NCBI RefSeq assembly: GCF_027942295.1
Contig: NZ_CP101416.1
Span: 3,830,501 to 3,894,500, forward strand
Direction of reading: 5' to 3'
From: Pseudanabaena sp. Chao 1811
GTDB taxonomy: Bacteria > Cyanobacteriota > Cyanobacteriia > Pseudanabaenales > Pseudanabaenaceae
DNA length: 64,000 bases
Part shown: positions 35,881 through 45,184 of the stretch, in pieces
Position numbering within the stretch: position 1 is the stretch's first letter
Layout: each line of letters begins with the position of its first letter
The notes under the pieces: model-generated
The model's input: only the letters and a program-made list of their open reading frames with translations
The model's database searches: none
Told to the model about the DNA's origin: nothing
Translations under genes and position numbers: made by a program

Positions 35881-36357
35881 ATGGATCAGGAGATAGCTTT
35901 ACCCAATTCTGAAACAGGAATGCGTTTAGTAGCGATCGCCATATTGCAATATCAAGATAAATTTTTGATGCAGCTACGTGATGATATTCCCACCATCGTT
36001 CATCCAGGGGTTTGGACAATGTTTGGGGGACATCTAGATATAGGAGAAAGTCCAGATATAGGAATCTGTCGTGAGTTAAATGAAGAAATTGGATATATAC
36101 CCAAGCAAATCAGCCTTTTTCGGAGCTATATAGGCGATCAGGTACAACGCTATGTTTTTTACGGTGTTTTAGATGTAGGGCTAGATCAACTTGAGCTGAA
36201 TGAAGGCTGGGATATGGACTTACTGTCGCCTGAACAAATTGCGGACGGCTCCCACTACTCTGGTCGAGCCTTACAGAATCGCCCCCTTGCACCTAGTCAT
36301 CAACAGATCTTGTTAGATTTTCTAGCATCTTCAGAGAGCCGTATTAATATGTTGTAA
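35881..36357 (+). CDS. NUDIX hydrolase
   Basis: A 158-residue member of the NUDIX family, which cleaves nucleoside diphosphates linked to another group. The NUDIX box is recognisable as GGHLDIGESPDIGICRELNEEIG (residues about 46-68, read in parts; GGHLDIGES and RELNEEIG are the conserved ends). The substrate cannot be told. The following gene starts about 45 bases downstream on the same strand. Confidence 0.88.
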   Translation: MDQEIALPNSETGMRLVAIAILQYQDKFLMQLRDDIPTIVHPGVWTMFGGHLDIGESPDIGICRELNEEIGYIPKQISLFRSYIGDQVQRYVFYGVLDVGLDQLELNEGWDMDLLSPEQIADGSHYSGRALQNRPLAPSHQQILLDFLASSESRINML

Positions 36358-36402
36358 TGTGTGTGGTGCTTCGTGACAGATTTTAAATGCGGAGAGAATT
36401 GG

Positions 36403-37761
36403 ATGAGTATTGCAACGGATAAACAAAAATGTCTAGATTGTTTGGCACAAGCGATCGCCGACCTGCAAGGTCAAGTTGACAACGAGCAATTGACTAAAAT
36501 CTCCAATTTGATCATTCAGACGATGACTGGTCCATGGCGATCATTTCATACACCTAACCACATTTTTGAGGTAGGTGCTGGGGGAGATGCGATCGAAGTA
36601 ATATCGGCATTATTTCATGATCTCGTCTATGTACAGGTCGATCAAGGCATCAGCGTCAATATCAGTCGCTATATTTCGCCCTATATCAAAGAAGATCGTG
36701 AGCAATTAGTAATTCTTGAGCCGCCCGAACTTCAAGAAGATGTAATTTTTCAGATGGTACTCATGCTATTTGGATTTAGTCATGGTCAAGCCCTACTACC
36801 GATGTCTGGGCAAAATGAGTTTCTCAGTGCAATCATTGCAGGTAAAGCTTTAGAAAATATTCTGCCGCTAGCTAAGTTGACAGAGATCGCCGCTTGTATT
36901 GAAGCAACAATTCCATTTCGTCCTCAACCAACTTCGGGGCTAACTTCCTCTGATTTACTGTTTGGTCGCTTGGTCAATGCGAATGAAGTATTCCAGTTAG
37001 GATGGAATGATGATGAAATTGCCGAAATCGTCAAACGCTCTGTGCGTTTATCAAACCGTGATGTCGAGAATTTTGCAAGCCCTAATTCCTCCCATTTTCT
37101 CAACAATACTTGGAACTTAATTCCTGAAACAAATCACGACCTAAAAAACGTCAATTCCTATACAGTGCATGGTTATCGGGTTTCTATGCAGAAGATGGAA
37201 GGATTTATGAACTTCCTTTCTCCTGAAATCGTGTTTCGTCGCTACCGCAATGAACCAGACGAAAAATCCTATTACAAATTACTTGCCCAAACCAAGCAAA
37301 ATCTGGAAGTATCACGACTATATCTAGGCACAAAATTAACTTCGATCGCAATTTTAGAAGCCCTATCATTTCGGATTGGCGATGATATTCCCCTCTCCAC
37401 AATGATGGGAGAATTGCCGCGTGAGGATAAGCTGGTTATTGGCTTAGAGAAATTCTTGCCTGAAATCACTGATCCGCACTTACCTTCAACTCCCATCGAA
37501 GCCGAAGTATTAGGACTACTCGAAAAAGGTCGTACAGTTGATTCTAGCTATGACATTAAGAATTCCCCCGTGGCTACCTTTATGGTGAAAGCGATCGGAT
37601 TTTCAGAGATGCAGCGAATGTTGGGACTCTCTAAGGAGTTTTTCAAAGGTAACTTGACCCATGAGCAACTGATCGCCAATTGCGATTCCTATGTAATTGA
37701 AACGATCAAAAATGCAGTGGTACAGTTGTTCGACTCGCGCAAAGCCGCACTCTCACAATAA
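36403..37761 (+). CDS. Conserved cyanobacterial protein with HD-like segment
   Basis: A 452-residue cytosolic protein starting MSIATDKQKCLDCLAQAIAD, chosen because GGAGAG precedes it closely; a GTG at 36361 would add 14 unlikely residues. The segment SFHTPNHIFEV followed by ISALFHDLVYVQVDQ has the spaced His and HD pattern of HD-type phosphohydrolases. The C-terminal half (FRRYRNEPDEKSYYKLLAQT) resembles nothing I can name. Function unknown. Confidence 0.65.
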   Translation: MSIATDKQKCLDCLAQAIADLQGQVDNEQLTKISNLIIQTMTGPWRSFHTPNHIFEVGAGGDAIEVISALFHDLVYVQVDQGISVNISRYISPYIKEDREQLVILEPPELQEDVIFQMVLMLFGFSHGQALLPMSGQNEFLSAIIAGKALENILPLAKLTEIAACIEATIPFRPQPTSGLTSSDLLFGRLVNANEVFQLGWNDDEIAEIVKRSVRLSNRDVENFASPNSSHFLNNTWNLIPETNHDLKNVNSYTVHGYRVSMQKMEGFMNFLSPEIVFRRYRNEPDEKSYYKLLAQTKQNLEVSRLYLGTKLTSIAILEALSFRIGDDIPLSTMMGELPREDKLVIGLEKFLPEITDPHLPSTPIEAEVLGLLEKGRTVDSSYDIKNSPVATFMVKAIGFSEMQRMLGLSKEFFKGNLTHEQLIANCDSYVIETIKNAVVQLFDSRKAALSQ

Positions 37762-37791
37762 ACCACCTCATCAAACCCAATTGATTTAGGA

Positions 37792-38238
37792 CTATTCTAT
37801 TGATCTTACTGAAGCATCAACAAAGGCATAGTCCGCAACAACTTTACCATTAATAATATGTTCTTGAAGTACTCGTTCTAGTACCTCTGGGGTTGCGGAA
37901 TGATACCAAACACCGTCGGGATAAACTAATAAAATAGGACCGCGATCACATACTCGCAAACAATTAGCTTTAGTCCGAAAGATTTTAATTTCTAGGTCAA
38001 GTTCTTTAAGCCGACGTTTGAGATAGTCCCATGCTTGCAACCCTAGTTCTTTTTGACAGCAGAGGGGTTTAGTTTGGTCTGCACAGAGAAATAAATGCTT
38101 TTCGATTTGAGGAATTGCTAAATTAGCCGCACGGATCGCCAGTTGCTGTTTGATAACATCTAAATCTACAATAATCTCCTGATTTATTATTTCAACTTCA
38201 ATTTCAGGATTAACGTCTACGCAATTTGGTTGATTCAT
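37792..38238 (-). CDS. Thioredoxin-like [2Fe-2S] ferredoxin domain protein
   Basis: A 148-residue protein with the thioredoxin-fold [2Fe-2S] ligand pattern: cysteines in [18 protein letters not shown] and in [20 protein letters not shown], then the family-typical [20 protein letters not shown]. Such proteins occur widely in cyanobacteria as (2Fe-2S) ferredoxins of unknown partner. The N-terminal 30 residues are acidic and not conserved in appearance. It is divergent from the two-component system. Confidence 0.88.
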   Translation of the reverse strand: MNQPNCVDVNPEIEVEIINQEIIVDLDVIKQQLAIRAANLAIPQIEKHLFLCADQTKPLCCQKELGLQAWDYLKRRLKELDLEIKIFRTKANCLRVCDRGPILLVYPDGVWYHSATPEVLERVLQEHIINGKVVADYAFVDASVRSIE

Positions 38239-38287
38239 ATGAGCAGGGGATAATCAAAGATAATGTCTTACTACTTTTACTTTTCTA

Positions 38288-38959
38288 ATGAAAATTTTGT
38301 TAGTTGAAGATGATGAGCGTATCGCCGCCGCACTAACAGAGGCATTAACTGACTATCATTATGTCGTAGATGTGGCATCAGATGGAGATCAAGGATTTAC
38401 ATTTGTGCAGACATTCCCATATGAGTTGCTAATTTTGGATGTAATGCTGCCCAAATTAGATGGCATTGAGCTATGTCGGAAGATTCGTCACAATGGTTAT
38501 AAAATGCCAGTCTTGATGCTCACGGCAAAAGATACTTATCATGACAAAGTACAAGGACTTGACGTGGGAGCCGATGATTATGTAGTTAAGCCTTTTGATC
38601 TAAATGAGTTATTAGCAAGAATTAGAGCCTTATTACGAAGGGGGACTACCGAGTTAACGATGTTCTTAGAATGTGGAAATCTACAGCTTAATCCTAATAC
38701 TTACGAAGTTACCTATGCAGGTGAAGCTTTACATTTAACACCGAAGGAATATCGAATTTTAGAGTTACTATTACGCCATCGCGATCGCACTTTTAGTAAG
38801 TCAGAAATCATCGATCATCTTTGGTCATTTACCGATCCACCTAACGAGGAAACAGTAAAAGTTCATATCCGCAGCTTAAGACAAAAATTAAAACATATAG
38901 GGGCAAGGCAAGACTTAGTTGAGACTGTATATGGTCTGGGATATCGCATTAAATATTAG
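38288..38959 (+). CDS. OmpR-family response regulator
   Basis: A 223-residue regulator with a receiver domain (MKILLVEDDERIAAALTEAL; phospho-acceptor Asp in LLILDVMLPKLDG near residue 51; Lys in YVVKPF) and a winged-helix DNA-binding domain (LTPKEYRILELLLRHRDRTF, TVKVHIRSLRQKLKHIGA). It resembles the RppA/NrsR group of cyanobacterial regulators. The sensor kinase gene follows 30 bases later, so they form one operon. Confidence 0.94.
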   Translation: MKILLVEDDERIAAALTEALTDYHYVVDVASDGDQGFTFVQTFPYELLILDVMLPKLDGIELCRKIRHNGYKMPVLMLTAKDTYHDKVQGLDVGADDYVVKPFDLNELLARIRALLRRGTTELTMFLECGNLQLNPNTYEVTYAGEALHLTPKEYRILELLLRHRDRTFSKSEIIDHLWSFTDPPNEETVKVHIRSLRQKLKHIGARQDLVETVYGLGYRIKY

Positions 38960-38989
38960 AAAACAATCATTAAATCCATATGAGTACTA

Positions 38990-40399
38990 ATGAATTTTAG
39001 AAATTACGTGAAACGATTAGTCCGACGATGGATTGATCACCCATTTAATTCTTTACATTTACGTTTGTTATTTGCATATTTAAGTGTAATGAGTGCGGTA
39101 TTAGGAATCATCATCCTTTTTGTTTATCAATATTTTGCTAATAATCTCTACGATAAGATTGATCGTCAACTCAGAAATTTAGCTGATGCTGCTGCTCATA
39201 GTTTACCTACATTAAAAGCAAATCCTCATCATTATCAGACACCTCGTATGCTTGATAATGATGGTGATTTAGATATTCAGTGGCAGGATATTCAGCAACA
39301 TCAACAAACTGTGGAATGGTTTGATGCAAATGGTGAATTATTAGCTCAATCAGGCAAAAAAATTCCTAAATTACCCCTAATAAAGACTAGTGTTGTTGCT
39401 CAGGTGCAGAAATTAGAGCATAGCCAGAATAGTCTAGATAATCCAGTTTATAAAGACTATGACAATCTAAGATTTCTAACTATTCCTGTATATTTAGCAA
39501 GTTATATTAATGATCAAAAGTCACCACAAAAGAGGCTGATTGGATATGTACGAGTGAGCGAATCTGGGGAGGAAATAGAAGAAGAACTAGAAAGATTATT
39601 ATGGGCTTTAGGTTGGGGGGGATTGCTGGCTGTCTTTTTGAGCAGTATGGGGGGGTGGTGGCTAGTGAAGCAAACCTTGCAACCAGTTGAACAGAATTAT
39701 GAACAAATGCGCCAGTTTACGGCTGATGCTTCCCATGAATTGCGAAGTCCCCTAACTGTAATTAAAACATCTGTGGATGTGATTCGTAGTCATCCTGAAC
39801 GTATTCATAGTGCTGATGTCCAAAAAATGAATGCGATCGCTCAGGCTATAGAGCAGATGAGTCATTTGGTTGAAGATTTATTATTTATGGCAAGGTTTGA
39901 TAATACTGAAGTTAGCGATCTCCATAGTCATAACTTATTATTCTCTCCTAGCGAGTTAATCGAAGATTTATTGGAAATACTAGAACCGCAAATTCAGGCA
40001 AAAAAGATCACATTACAGACCAATATCCATGAACCGCAGCTAGAGCAAGCTAATATTTATGGAGATCCTCAACAAATTCGTCGCCTGTTAATGAACTTGC
40101 TCGAAAATGCGATCGCCTACACTCCGCAATCGGGAGAAATTAAAGTAGTGTTGCTAGCAGATAAAGAGTTTTTGGAAATAAAGATCGCCGATACAGGTAT
40201 AGGAATTGCCCATGATGATCTAGCCCATGTATTTGAAAGATTTTGGAGGGCAGATCGAGCGCGTACTAAACGATCAGGCGGATCAGGACTAGGGCTATCC
40301 ATCGCTCAAGCGATTGCTAAAAGACATGGCACAGTCATCAATGTGAGTAGTGAAATTGGTTTGGGCAGTAGCTTTAGTGTGAAATTTCCCTCTAGATAA
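38990..40399 (+). CDS. Membrane sensor histidine kinase
   Basis: A 469-residue kinase with two membrane segments (LLFAYLSVMSAVLGIIILFV and LGWGGLLAVFLSSMGGWWLV) enclosing a 150-residue external sensor. The dimerisation box is FTADASHELRSPLTVIKTSV with the phospho-His; the ATPase part has LLMNLLENAIAYTP, DTGIGIAHDDL and GGSGLGLSIAQAIAKRHG. There is little room for a HAMP domain between the second membrane segment and the His box. It is the partner of the preceding regulator and resembles RppB/NrsS-type sensors. Confidence 0.93.
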   Translation: MNFRNYVKRLVRRWIDHPFNSLHLRLLFAYLSVMSAVLGIIILFVYQYFANNLYDKIDRQLRNLADAAAHSLPTLKANPHHYQTPRMLDNDGDLDIQWQDIQQHQQTVEWFDANGELLAQSGKKIPKLPLIKTSVVAQVQKLEHSQNSLDNPVYKDYDNLRFLTIPVYLASYINDQKSPQKRLIGYVRVSESGEEIEEELERLLWALGWGGLLAVFLSSMGGWWLVKQTLQPVEQNYEQMRQFTADASHELRSPLTVIKTSVDVIRSHPERIHSADVQKMNAIAQAIEQMSHLVEDLLFMARFDNTEVSDLHSHNLLFSPSELIEDLLEILEPQIQAKKITLQTNIHEPQLEQANIYGDPQQIRRLLMNLLENAIAYTPQSGEIKVVLLADKEFLEIKIADTGIGIAHDDLAHVFERFWRADRARTKRSGGSGLGLSIAQAIAKRHGTVINVSSEIGLGSSFSVKFPSR

Positions 40400-40504
40400 A
40401 GTTAGTGCGATGCACCGCCTTTATCTTTGATTTTTTCTTTCCGAGTTCTTTACTTTTTTTCGCCATACTCAACTCATTCACACATTGACCAACCCAAAGT
40501 AACC

Positions 40505-40807
40505 ATGAAGAAAATCAACTGGCGCAAAATCCATCGATTCATTGCTCCTATTTTATTCTTGCCACTTTTGCTAACCACTATTACAGGAGTTGCCTACAGA
40601 TTGGGAAGAAGTTGGTTTGATATTCCTAAAGGGAAAGGGACATTATCAGAAACTTTACTAACAATTCATCAGGGAGGATTTTTAGGGGAACAGCTCAGAC
40701 CCTTCTATGTTTTGCTTGATGGTCTAGGATTAATTGCGCTGATCGTAACGGGGATAATTATGATGGGACTTTTTGGAAAACGTTCTCGCCGCCAAGTCGA
40801 TATTTAG
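40505..40807 (+). CDS. Small PepSY-type membrane protein
   Basis: A 100-residue protein starting MKKINWRKIHRFIAPILFLP, which is preceded by a long AT-rich stretch; the upstream TTG-type extension is unlikely. It has two membrane helices (FIAPILFLPLLLTTITGVAY and LIALIVTGIIMMGLFGKRSR) as in short PepSY-associated TM proteins. It follows the two-component system and could be its target. Confidence 0.7.
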   Translation: MKKINWRKIHRFIAPILFLPLLLTTITGVAYRLGRSWFDIPKGKGTLSETLLTIHQGGFLGEQLRPFYVLLDGLGLIALIVTGIIMMGLFGKRSRRQVDI

Positions 40808-40842
40808 TAGAAAAGCTACCTAAAGGGTAGCTTTTCTACTAA
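40804..40842. terminator. 17-bp hairpin after the PepSY-type gene
   Basis: TTAGTAGAAAAGCTACC pairs perfectly with GGTAGCTTTTCTACTAA around TAAAG. It includes the stop codon of the small membrane protein gene. Confidence 0.8.
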
Positions 40843-40871
40843 GTAGCTAGGCATAATTAAAAAATAGAACC

Positions 40872-40910
40872 AAAAGCTGTGGCGCACGCTGCGCGTGCGC
40901 CACAGCTTTT
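40872..40910. repeat. 18-bp GC-rich hairpin with TGC loop
   Basis: AAAAGCTGTGGCGCACGC and its exact complement flank TGC. It lies about 40 bases before the convergent gene end and 30 bases after the preceding hairpin, again a tandem arrangement. Confidence 0.8.
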
Positions 40911-40951
40911 AGGGTTTTATATTTAATTGCGCCTAGCTACTTAAATATTAT

Positions 40952-41533
40952 TTAGGGATTTAACTCGTTAATGACTTTATCAGTTTTACGGAATTTCAGT
41001 TCGGGAGGGGCATCAGGTAAATTAAGCAAATCACGAATTGCGGTGTCTAATTCTTCAAAACCAAAAATACCTTCGCGATCGAAGCTAACTTTACCATCAC
41101 CATCAATTAGAACTGTTTGTGGAACTGTACCTTTGTAGTAATAAGCTTCTTCAGTGGGAGTATAGCTCTCTTTCTCTAAATCTAACCCATCGACAGGAAT
41201 TGCAATTAAGCTGAGACTTTTGCCATAAAAGCCTTGTGCGAGATTGAGGATTGGTGAAAATCTCTTGCAGTCAGCACTATCATCCACATAAAAAACTACC
41301 ATTGCGGGGCGACCTAGCTGAAGTGACTGAGCTAGACTGATTCGAGGTGGCACAATCGAGCCATTACCACCATAGAGAGCAAATATATTGCCGTCATAGG
41401 TATCATCGGTGAGTCTTGCTTGGGCAGGTTGGGCATTACCAAATACTGTTCCTAACAATATGCTGAGGCTGATACAACTAGCGATCGCTATACAAAGTCC
41501 TAAATTAAAATATTTTTTCAGCCAATTTCTCAT
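40952..41533 (-). CDS. Thioredoxin-fold thylakoid protein (PSI accumulation factor-like)
   Basis: A 193-residue exported or membrane-anchored protein: hydrophobic N-terminal segment (LGLCIAIASCISLSILLGTV), a cleavage-like AQA, then a thioredoxin-like domain with RPAMVVFYVDDSADCKRFSP and GTVPQTVLIDGDGKVSFDRE. Only one Cys stands in the active-site position (DDSADC), so it is not a standard CxxC oxidoreductase. It resembles a cyanobacterial family annotated as thylakoid photosystem I accumulation factor. The start MRNWLKKYF at 41533 is preferred over 41560. Confidence 0.72.
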   Translation of the reverse strand: MRNWLKKYFNLGLCIAIASCISLSILLGTVFGNAQPAQARLTDDTYDGNIFALYGGNGSIVPPRISLAQSLQLGRPAMVVFYVDDSADCKRFSPILNLAQGFYGKSLSLIAIPVDGLDLEKESYTPTEEAYYYKGTVPQTVLIDGDGKVSFDREGIFGFEELDTAIRDLLNLPDAPPELKFRKTDKVINELNP

Positions 41534-41566
41534 TATCGTCAATATAAATTCTTCTATCAAACACTA

Positions 41567-41630
41567 TATAGCGCTTTTTAACCGCTTAAGGTACGGGTTT
41601 AAGTCTTGTCCGAAGGCGAGAATATAATTT
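41567..41630. repeat. Dispersed palindromic repeat, partial copy B
   Basis: ATATAGCGCTTTTTAACCGC, then AAGGTACGGG and CCGAAGGCGAGAATATAAT follow the reverse complement of copy A (28535) with gaps. The second half of the element is missing. The match is weaker than that between the other two copies. Confidence 0.5.
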
Positions 41631-41655
41631 CCATCAGCAAGATGATCAAAACAAA

Positions 41656-41713
41656 CTAAAACCCAGAGATGTAGTGGCAATTTTTAAATTACCCCTACAT
41701 CTCTGGGTTTTAG
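41656..41713. terminator. 19-bp hairpin after folE
   Basis: CTAAAACCCAGAGATGTAG pairs perfectly with CTACATCTCTGGGTTTTAG around a 20-base interior that can itself fold (AATTTTTAAATT). It lies 13 bases beyond the folE end on the minus strand. Confidence 0.75.
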
Positions 41714-41725
41714 AAAATTGTCAAA

Positions 41726-42490
41726 TTAATCTCCAAATCCGTGGGCACGAATGAGATCAAAAAATTCCTTTTTCATATGTGGGTCATGACGGAAAGAACC
41801 ACGCACGATTGAGTTCACCATTTTGGTTTCAGGTTCCTTAACTCCGCGCCAAGTCATGCACATATGCTGAGCCTTGATTACAAAGGCTAAACCTTTAGGC
41901 TTGATCAGATTTTCGATCGTATCAGCAACCATTATCGCTGCTTCCTCTTGGATATGGGGACGGCTCATTACCCAGTCCACGATCCGATTAAATTTGGAAA
42001 TGCCAATAACGCGATCGCTAGGGACAATGCCAATCCATGCTTGTCCAACAATAGGGACAAAGTGGTGAGAACATGCCGAACGTACAGTAATTGGTCCAAG
42101 GGTATAGATTTCATCTAGTTCCTTAGCATTGGGGAAGTCAGTAACCTTGGGCATGGGGTGATAGCGTCCTTTGAAGACCTCATCCACATACATTTTGGCA
42201 ACACGTTTTGCAGTTTCTTTGGTGTTGTGATCATTTGCCGTATCAATAATCAAAGAGTCAAAAACACCTTGCAACTTGCCTTCAATTTCTTTTTTTAGCT
42301 CTTCTCTCTCAATATCGCTAATGTGATGGGCGATCGAGTCATTAGCAAAATAAGGATCTCCAGCCGCTACGACGCGATCGCGAATAATTTGCGAGATTGC
42401 TTTTCTGGTGGGTAGAGGTTCGAGGACTTTTGCGTTTTTTGAATCGTTCTCAGAATTATTGGTGACAGGGCGGGAGATACTGATCGTCAT
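41726..42490 (-). CDS. folE: GTP cyclohydrolase I
   Basis: FolE opens the GTP imidazole ring to form dihydroneopterin triphosphate, the first step of folate and pterin synthesis. The 254-residue protein has an extra N-terminal stretch before the core. The core shows VKVFKGRYHPMP-like text (VDEVFKGRYHPMPKVTDFPN), the zinc and substrate residues in VRSACSHHFVPIVGQAWIGI, SKFNRIVDWVMSRPHIQEEA, and CMTWRGVKEPETKMVNSIVRG in the C-terminus. It is a single-gene unit with a long upstream region. Confidence 0.96.
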   Translation of the reverse strand: MTISISRPVTNNSENDSKNAKVLEPLPTRKAISQIIRDRVVAAGDPYFANDSIAHHISDIEREELKKEIEGKLQGVFDSLIIDTANDHNTKETAKRVAKMYVDEVFKGRYHPMPKVTDFPNAKELDEIYTLGPITVRSACSHHFVPIVGQAWIGIVPSDRVIGISKFNRIVDWVMSRPHIQEEAAIMVADTIENLIKPKGLAFVIKAQHMCMTWRGVKEPETKMVNSIVRGSFRHDPHMKKEFFDLIRAHGFGD

Positions 42491-43099
42491 GGTGTGATAC
42501 TTACTAGATATCCAGTGAATTAACTTAAAACTGAGGAAGCGAAAAAAATACCGAGAAAACAGTAATTAAACATCAAAATTTTGTGTTTGAAGCTAATCGA
42601 ATCTACCTGCATAAAAAGGTGACTGGTTAGGATTTCAAACTAGAAAATTTAATATATTCTCCCATATTCGCAGATCTGTGGAGGTTATCGCTTCTCTCAA
42701 TAGATTGAACTTTCTCAATCGTTATTTAACATTCCTACATAATTCTAGACTATTCTTTACTAGCTTGAAGAGTCAAAAGCCAAAAGATGAGATGTGCCAC
42801 TTTGTTCTATGTCCATTTTTCTGGCTTTTTTCTAGCTTTTGATTGGTACACCATCGCTAGATCTGCAATGTAGTGATAGCTGACACTTTGTATCCTCCAT
42901 CACTTATCTATTTTAATTATCAATAAAATAGATAAAAAATTAAAATGTCTATAGGTAAATGCTTATGGATATTTCTTAAATGAGCATATTTACTAAAACA
43001 ACATCAGTTTGACGAAAGTGCAAAATGGGAGAAATCGCTGTGCAGATCTTCCCATTTTGAGCCATTTGCCAATTTTTAGAATTTGAAGAGAGAAGCTCT
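42491..43099. other. 600-base intergenic region with one stem-loop
   Basis: No open frame of interest was found. It is AT-rich with an inverted pair AGCCAAAAGATG...TAGCTTTTGATTG near 42777-42845. At 43021-43059, CAAAATGGGA and TCCCATTTTG close a 19-base loop and are followed by CCATTTGCCAATTTTT. A small RNA could lie here, but no known cyanobacterial RNA was recognised. The folE promoter should lie at the left end. Confidence 0.35.
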
Positions 43100-43152
43100 A
43101 TAGCAATATAAGTGAAGGCAGTACGAAGTACTGCCTTCACTTATATTGCTAT
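43100..43152. repeat. 25-bp hairpin with GAA loop
   Basis: The arms (left ATAGCAATATAAGTGAAGGC then AGTAC) are exact complements around GAA, the longest perfect stem in the window. It lies 20 bases beyond the 3' end of the short-chain dehydrogenase gene on the minus strand. Confidence 0.85.
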
Positions 43153-43172
43153 CTCTTACATTGCTATAGTTG

Positions 43173-43919
43173 CTAGAAAACACCTGCATTGGGCATCAAT
43201 ACGAGGTCATTGATAATTGCATCGGCGGGAAGATTTACTAAGGTCATAATCGATTCTGCGACGGTGGCAGGGCTGAGCATGGCAGCACGATTAAAACTTG
43301 GTGGTACTTTATCGCCAAGGGTATCCCATAGTGGTGTATTCACCGATCCAGGGCAAATGGACATAACTTTGATGCCATGGGGCTGTTCTTCAGCGGCAAC
43401 TGCCTGCGTTAATCCTAGTAAGGCAAATTTACTGGCACAATAGGCTCCCCAATTAGGAAATCCTTGTTTTGCTGCGATTGAGGCGACATTAATGATTGTG
43501 CCGCTTTTTTGCGATCGCATGGTGGGCAAGACTGCTTGTAGACATTGGAAGACACTGGTGAGATTCAGGTCAAATAATTTTTGCCACTCATCAAGGGGCA
43601 TATTGATCAGTTCGCCAATATATGCACTACCTGCATTGTTAATCAAAATATCGACACCACCCAGATCGGTGATGATCGATTGGATTTGCGATGATACTTT
43701 GGTGGTGTCACAGAGATCAATGGCAAAGCCTTTAGCATTAGATTCTGGGGGTAATTCACTTAAAATGCGATCAGGATTGCGGCTAACTAAAGCTACCTGT
43801 ACGCCTTCTTGAATGAGTCGTAGCGACACTTCTTTGCCAATGCCACTACTGGCTCCAGTAACAATCGCTCGCTTACCTGTTAATTTTCCTGCTAATTTAA
43901 CTGATACTGTATCTGACAT
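43173..43919 (-). CDS. Short-chain dehydrogenase/reductase
   Basis: A 248-residue NAD(P)-dependent oxidoreductase of the classical SDR type. Motifs: cofactor loop TGASSGIGKEVSLRL near residue 20, NNAG in DILINNAGSAYIG, catalytic Ser in IINVASIAAKQG and YxxxK in GAYCASKFALLG. The ending AIINDLVLMPNAGVF resembles 3-oxoacyl-ACP reductase-like SDRs. Substrate unknown. It is divergent from the small membrane protein gene, 38 bases apart. Confidence 0.92.
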   Translation of the reverse strand: MSDTVSVKLAGKLTGKRAIVTGASSGIGKEVSLRLIQEGVQVALVSRNPDRILSELPPESNAKGFAIDLCDTTKVSSQIQSIITDLGGVDILINNAGSAYIGELINMPLDEWQKLFDLNLTSVFQCLQAVLPTMRSQKSGTIINVASIAAKQGFPNWGAYCASKFALLGLTQAVAAEEQPHGIKVMSICPGSVNTPLWDTLGDKVPPSFNRAAMLSPATVAESIMTLVNLPADAIINDLVLMPNAGVF

Positions 43920-43957
43920 GGTTTCACTTGTTTTCCCTTAGTCTATTGCAAAAGTCG

Positions 43958-44530
43958 ATGTCAAAAAAAGTGGGATGGAGCTTTTGGTGGCTATGGACAA
44001 TCGCTCACGTTATTGGTAGTGCGCTTTTGCCATTGCTGGTTTGGCAAGATCCTTACGATCTGCGATCGCGGATTTTTCTCAATGAAATCTTACAGGGTAT
44101 TGGGGTTTCCCTTGCTCAGTCCATAGTTCTACGAGATCGCTTTACCAAAGAGGGCTGGTGGTTACCCTTAAGCCTAATTGGGTGGACGATCGGCATAACG
44201 CTGATATTTTTTGTACCGCCACTATCAATTCATATCCATTTATCCAACTTTCCCCCGATTACACTGCTGATAATTGATTTTGCAATCATTGGGGCAATTG
44301 TGGGTATCTGCCAATGGCAATTGCTAAAGTCATTTCGGGCAGGTGGTTTGTGGCTATTTGCCAGTCCGATCGCTTTGTCGCTCAGCATATTTGGTTTACA
44401 GCTAGGCTACATGGCAAAATCATCCGTACTAGCAACAGCTTTACAAGGCGTTATCTATGGGGCAATTACAGGATTAGCCGCCATAAAAGTTTTGCGATCG
44501 CCCAAAATATTGCCTAAACCTAGAAAGTAA
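43958..44530 (+). CDS. Integral membrane protein of unknown function
   Basis: A 190-residue protein starting MSKKVGWSFWWLWTIAHVIG at 43958, preferred over a TTG at 43928. It has about five hydrophobic helices, among them WWLPLSLIGWTIGITLIFFV, LLIIDFAIIGAIVGICQWQL and ALQGVIYGAITGLAAIKVLR. The tail is basic. Similar small multi-pass proteins are common in cyanobacteria. No functional motif is visible. Confidence 0.65.
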   Translation: MSKKVGWSFWWLWTIAHVIGSALLPLLVWQDPYDLRSRIFLNEILQGIGVSLAQSIVLRDRFTKEGWWLPLSLIGWTIGITLIFFVPPLSIHIHLSNFPPITLLIIDFAIIGAIVGICQWQLLKSFRAGGLWLFASPIALSLSIFGLQLGYMAKSSVLATALQGVIYGAITGLAAIKVLRSPKILPKPRK

Positions 44531-44566
44531 TAAAGCGCGTTTCTCTGCGCCGCACTTTATTACTTT
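44524..44566. terminator. Hairpin between convergent genes
   Basis: AAAGTAATAAAGCGCG and CGCACTTTATTACTTT form a 16-bp stem with one mismatch around TTTCTCTGCGC. It covers the membrane protein stop and ends four bases before the convergent gene. Confidence 0.7.
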
Positions 44567-44569
44567 TGA

Positions 44570-45082
44570 TTATTCAGATGCTGCCTCTACAAATCGCAGA
44601 TCGCGTTTTAAGAAAGTCTTCTCACCTGTATCCGTCTCCACCGTTGCCCGAATTAGACTCGTCCGTACTACCAATAATTTCGCCATGTAATAGGGGCTAT
44701 CAGCTTCTAGAACCAATACGCGATCGCCAATCTGCAAAGGTCGAATCGTAGGGATAGGCATAGCTCTTTGGCTAGATGAGGTTGAGTCGAGATCATTCTT
44801 AGGAGTGTAGTCTAAGGACTCCGAGGATGAAACCCGATCATTAATCAGACTTTCTACATATTGTTTAAGTTTACGTTCTAAAGCCAATTCCAAGACGGCA
44901 AAGCGATCCTGCTCATCATCCTGTTCAGGAATACCATCTAAAACATGCTGTAAACCCTGAATCAGCAGCTCTGTTTCAGTTTTGCCAGTTTTTCTGACTT
45001 TTTCCAACAAAGCTGTATAGAGTTCGCTAGATAGTTCGAGCGTTAATAAGTGACTATTCGGCTGCATATCAGAGCGTTCCAT
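44570..45082 (-). CDS. Conserved protein of unknown function
   Basis: A 170-residue protein starting MERSDMQPNSHLLTLELSSE. The first half is a helical, CopG-like segment (LYTALLEKVRKTGKTETELL) followed by a long charged helix (ALERKLKQYVESLINDR). After a Ser-rich linker the C-terminal 60 residues (IRPLQIGDRVLVLEADSPYY, TDTGEKTFLKRDLRFVEAAS) look like a small beta-barrel. Function unknown. It is divergent from the peroxiredoxin gene. Confidence 0.6.
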   Translation of the reverse strand: MERSDMQPNSHLLTLELSSELYTALLEKVRKTGKTETELLIQGLQHVLDGIPEQDDEQDRFAVLELALERKLKQYVESLINDRVSSSESLDYTPKNDLDSTSSSQRAMPIPTIRPLQIGDRVLVLEADSPYYMAKLLVVRTSLIRATVETDTGEKTFLKRDLRFVEAASE

Positions 45083-45184
45083 TGTAGATATTGTTGATAA
45101 GATGATGATTGGCTGTGCAACACATGTTATATCCAGTCTAAATCCCAAATCAAAATCAAATCAAAAGGTAACGTAGGAAACTCT

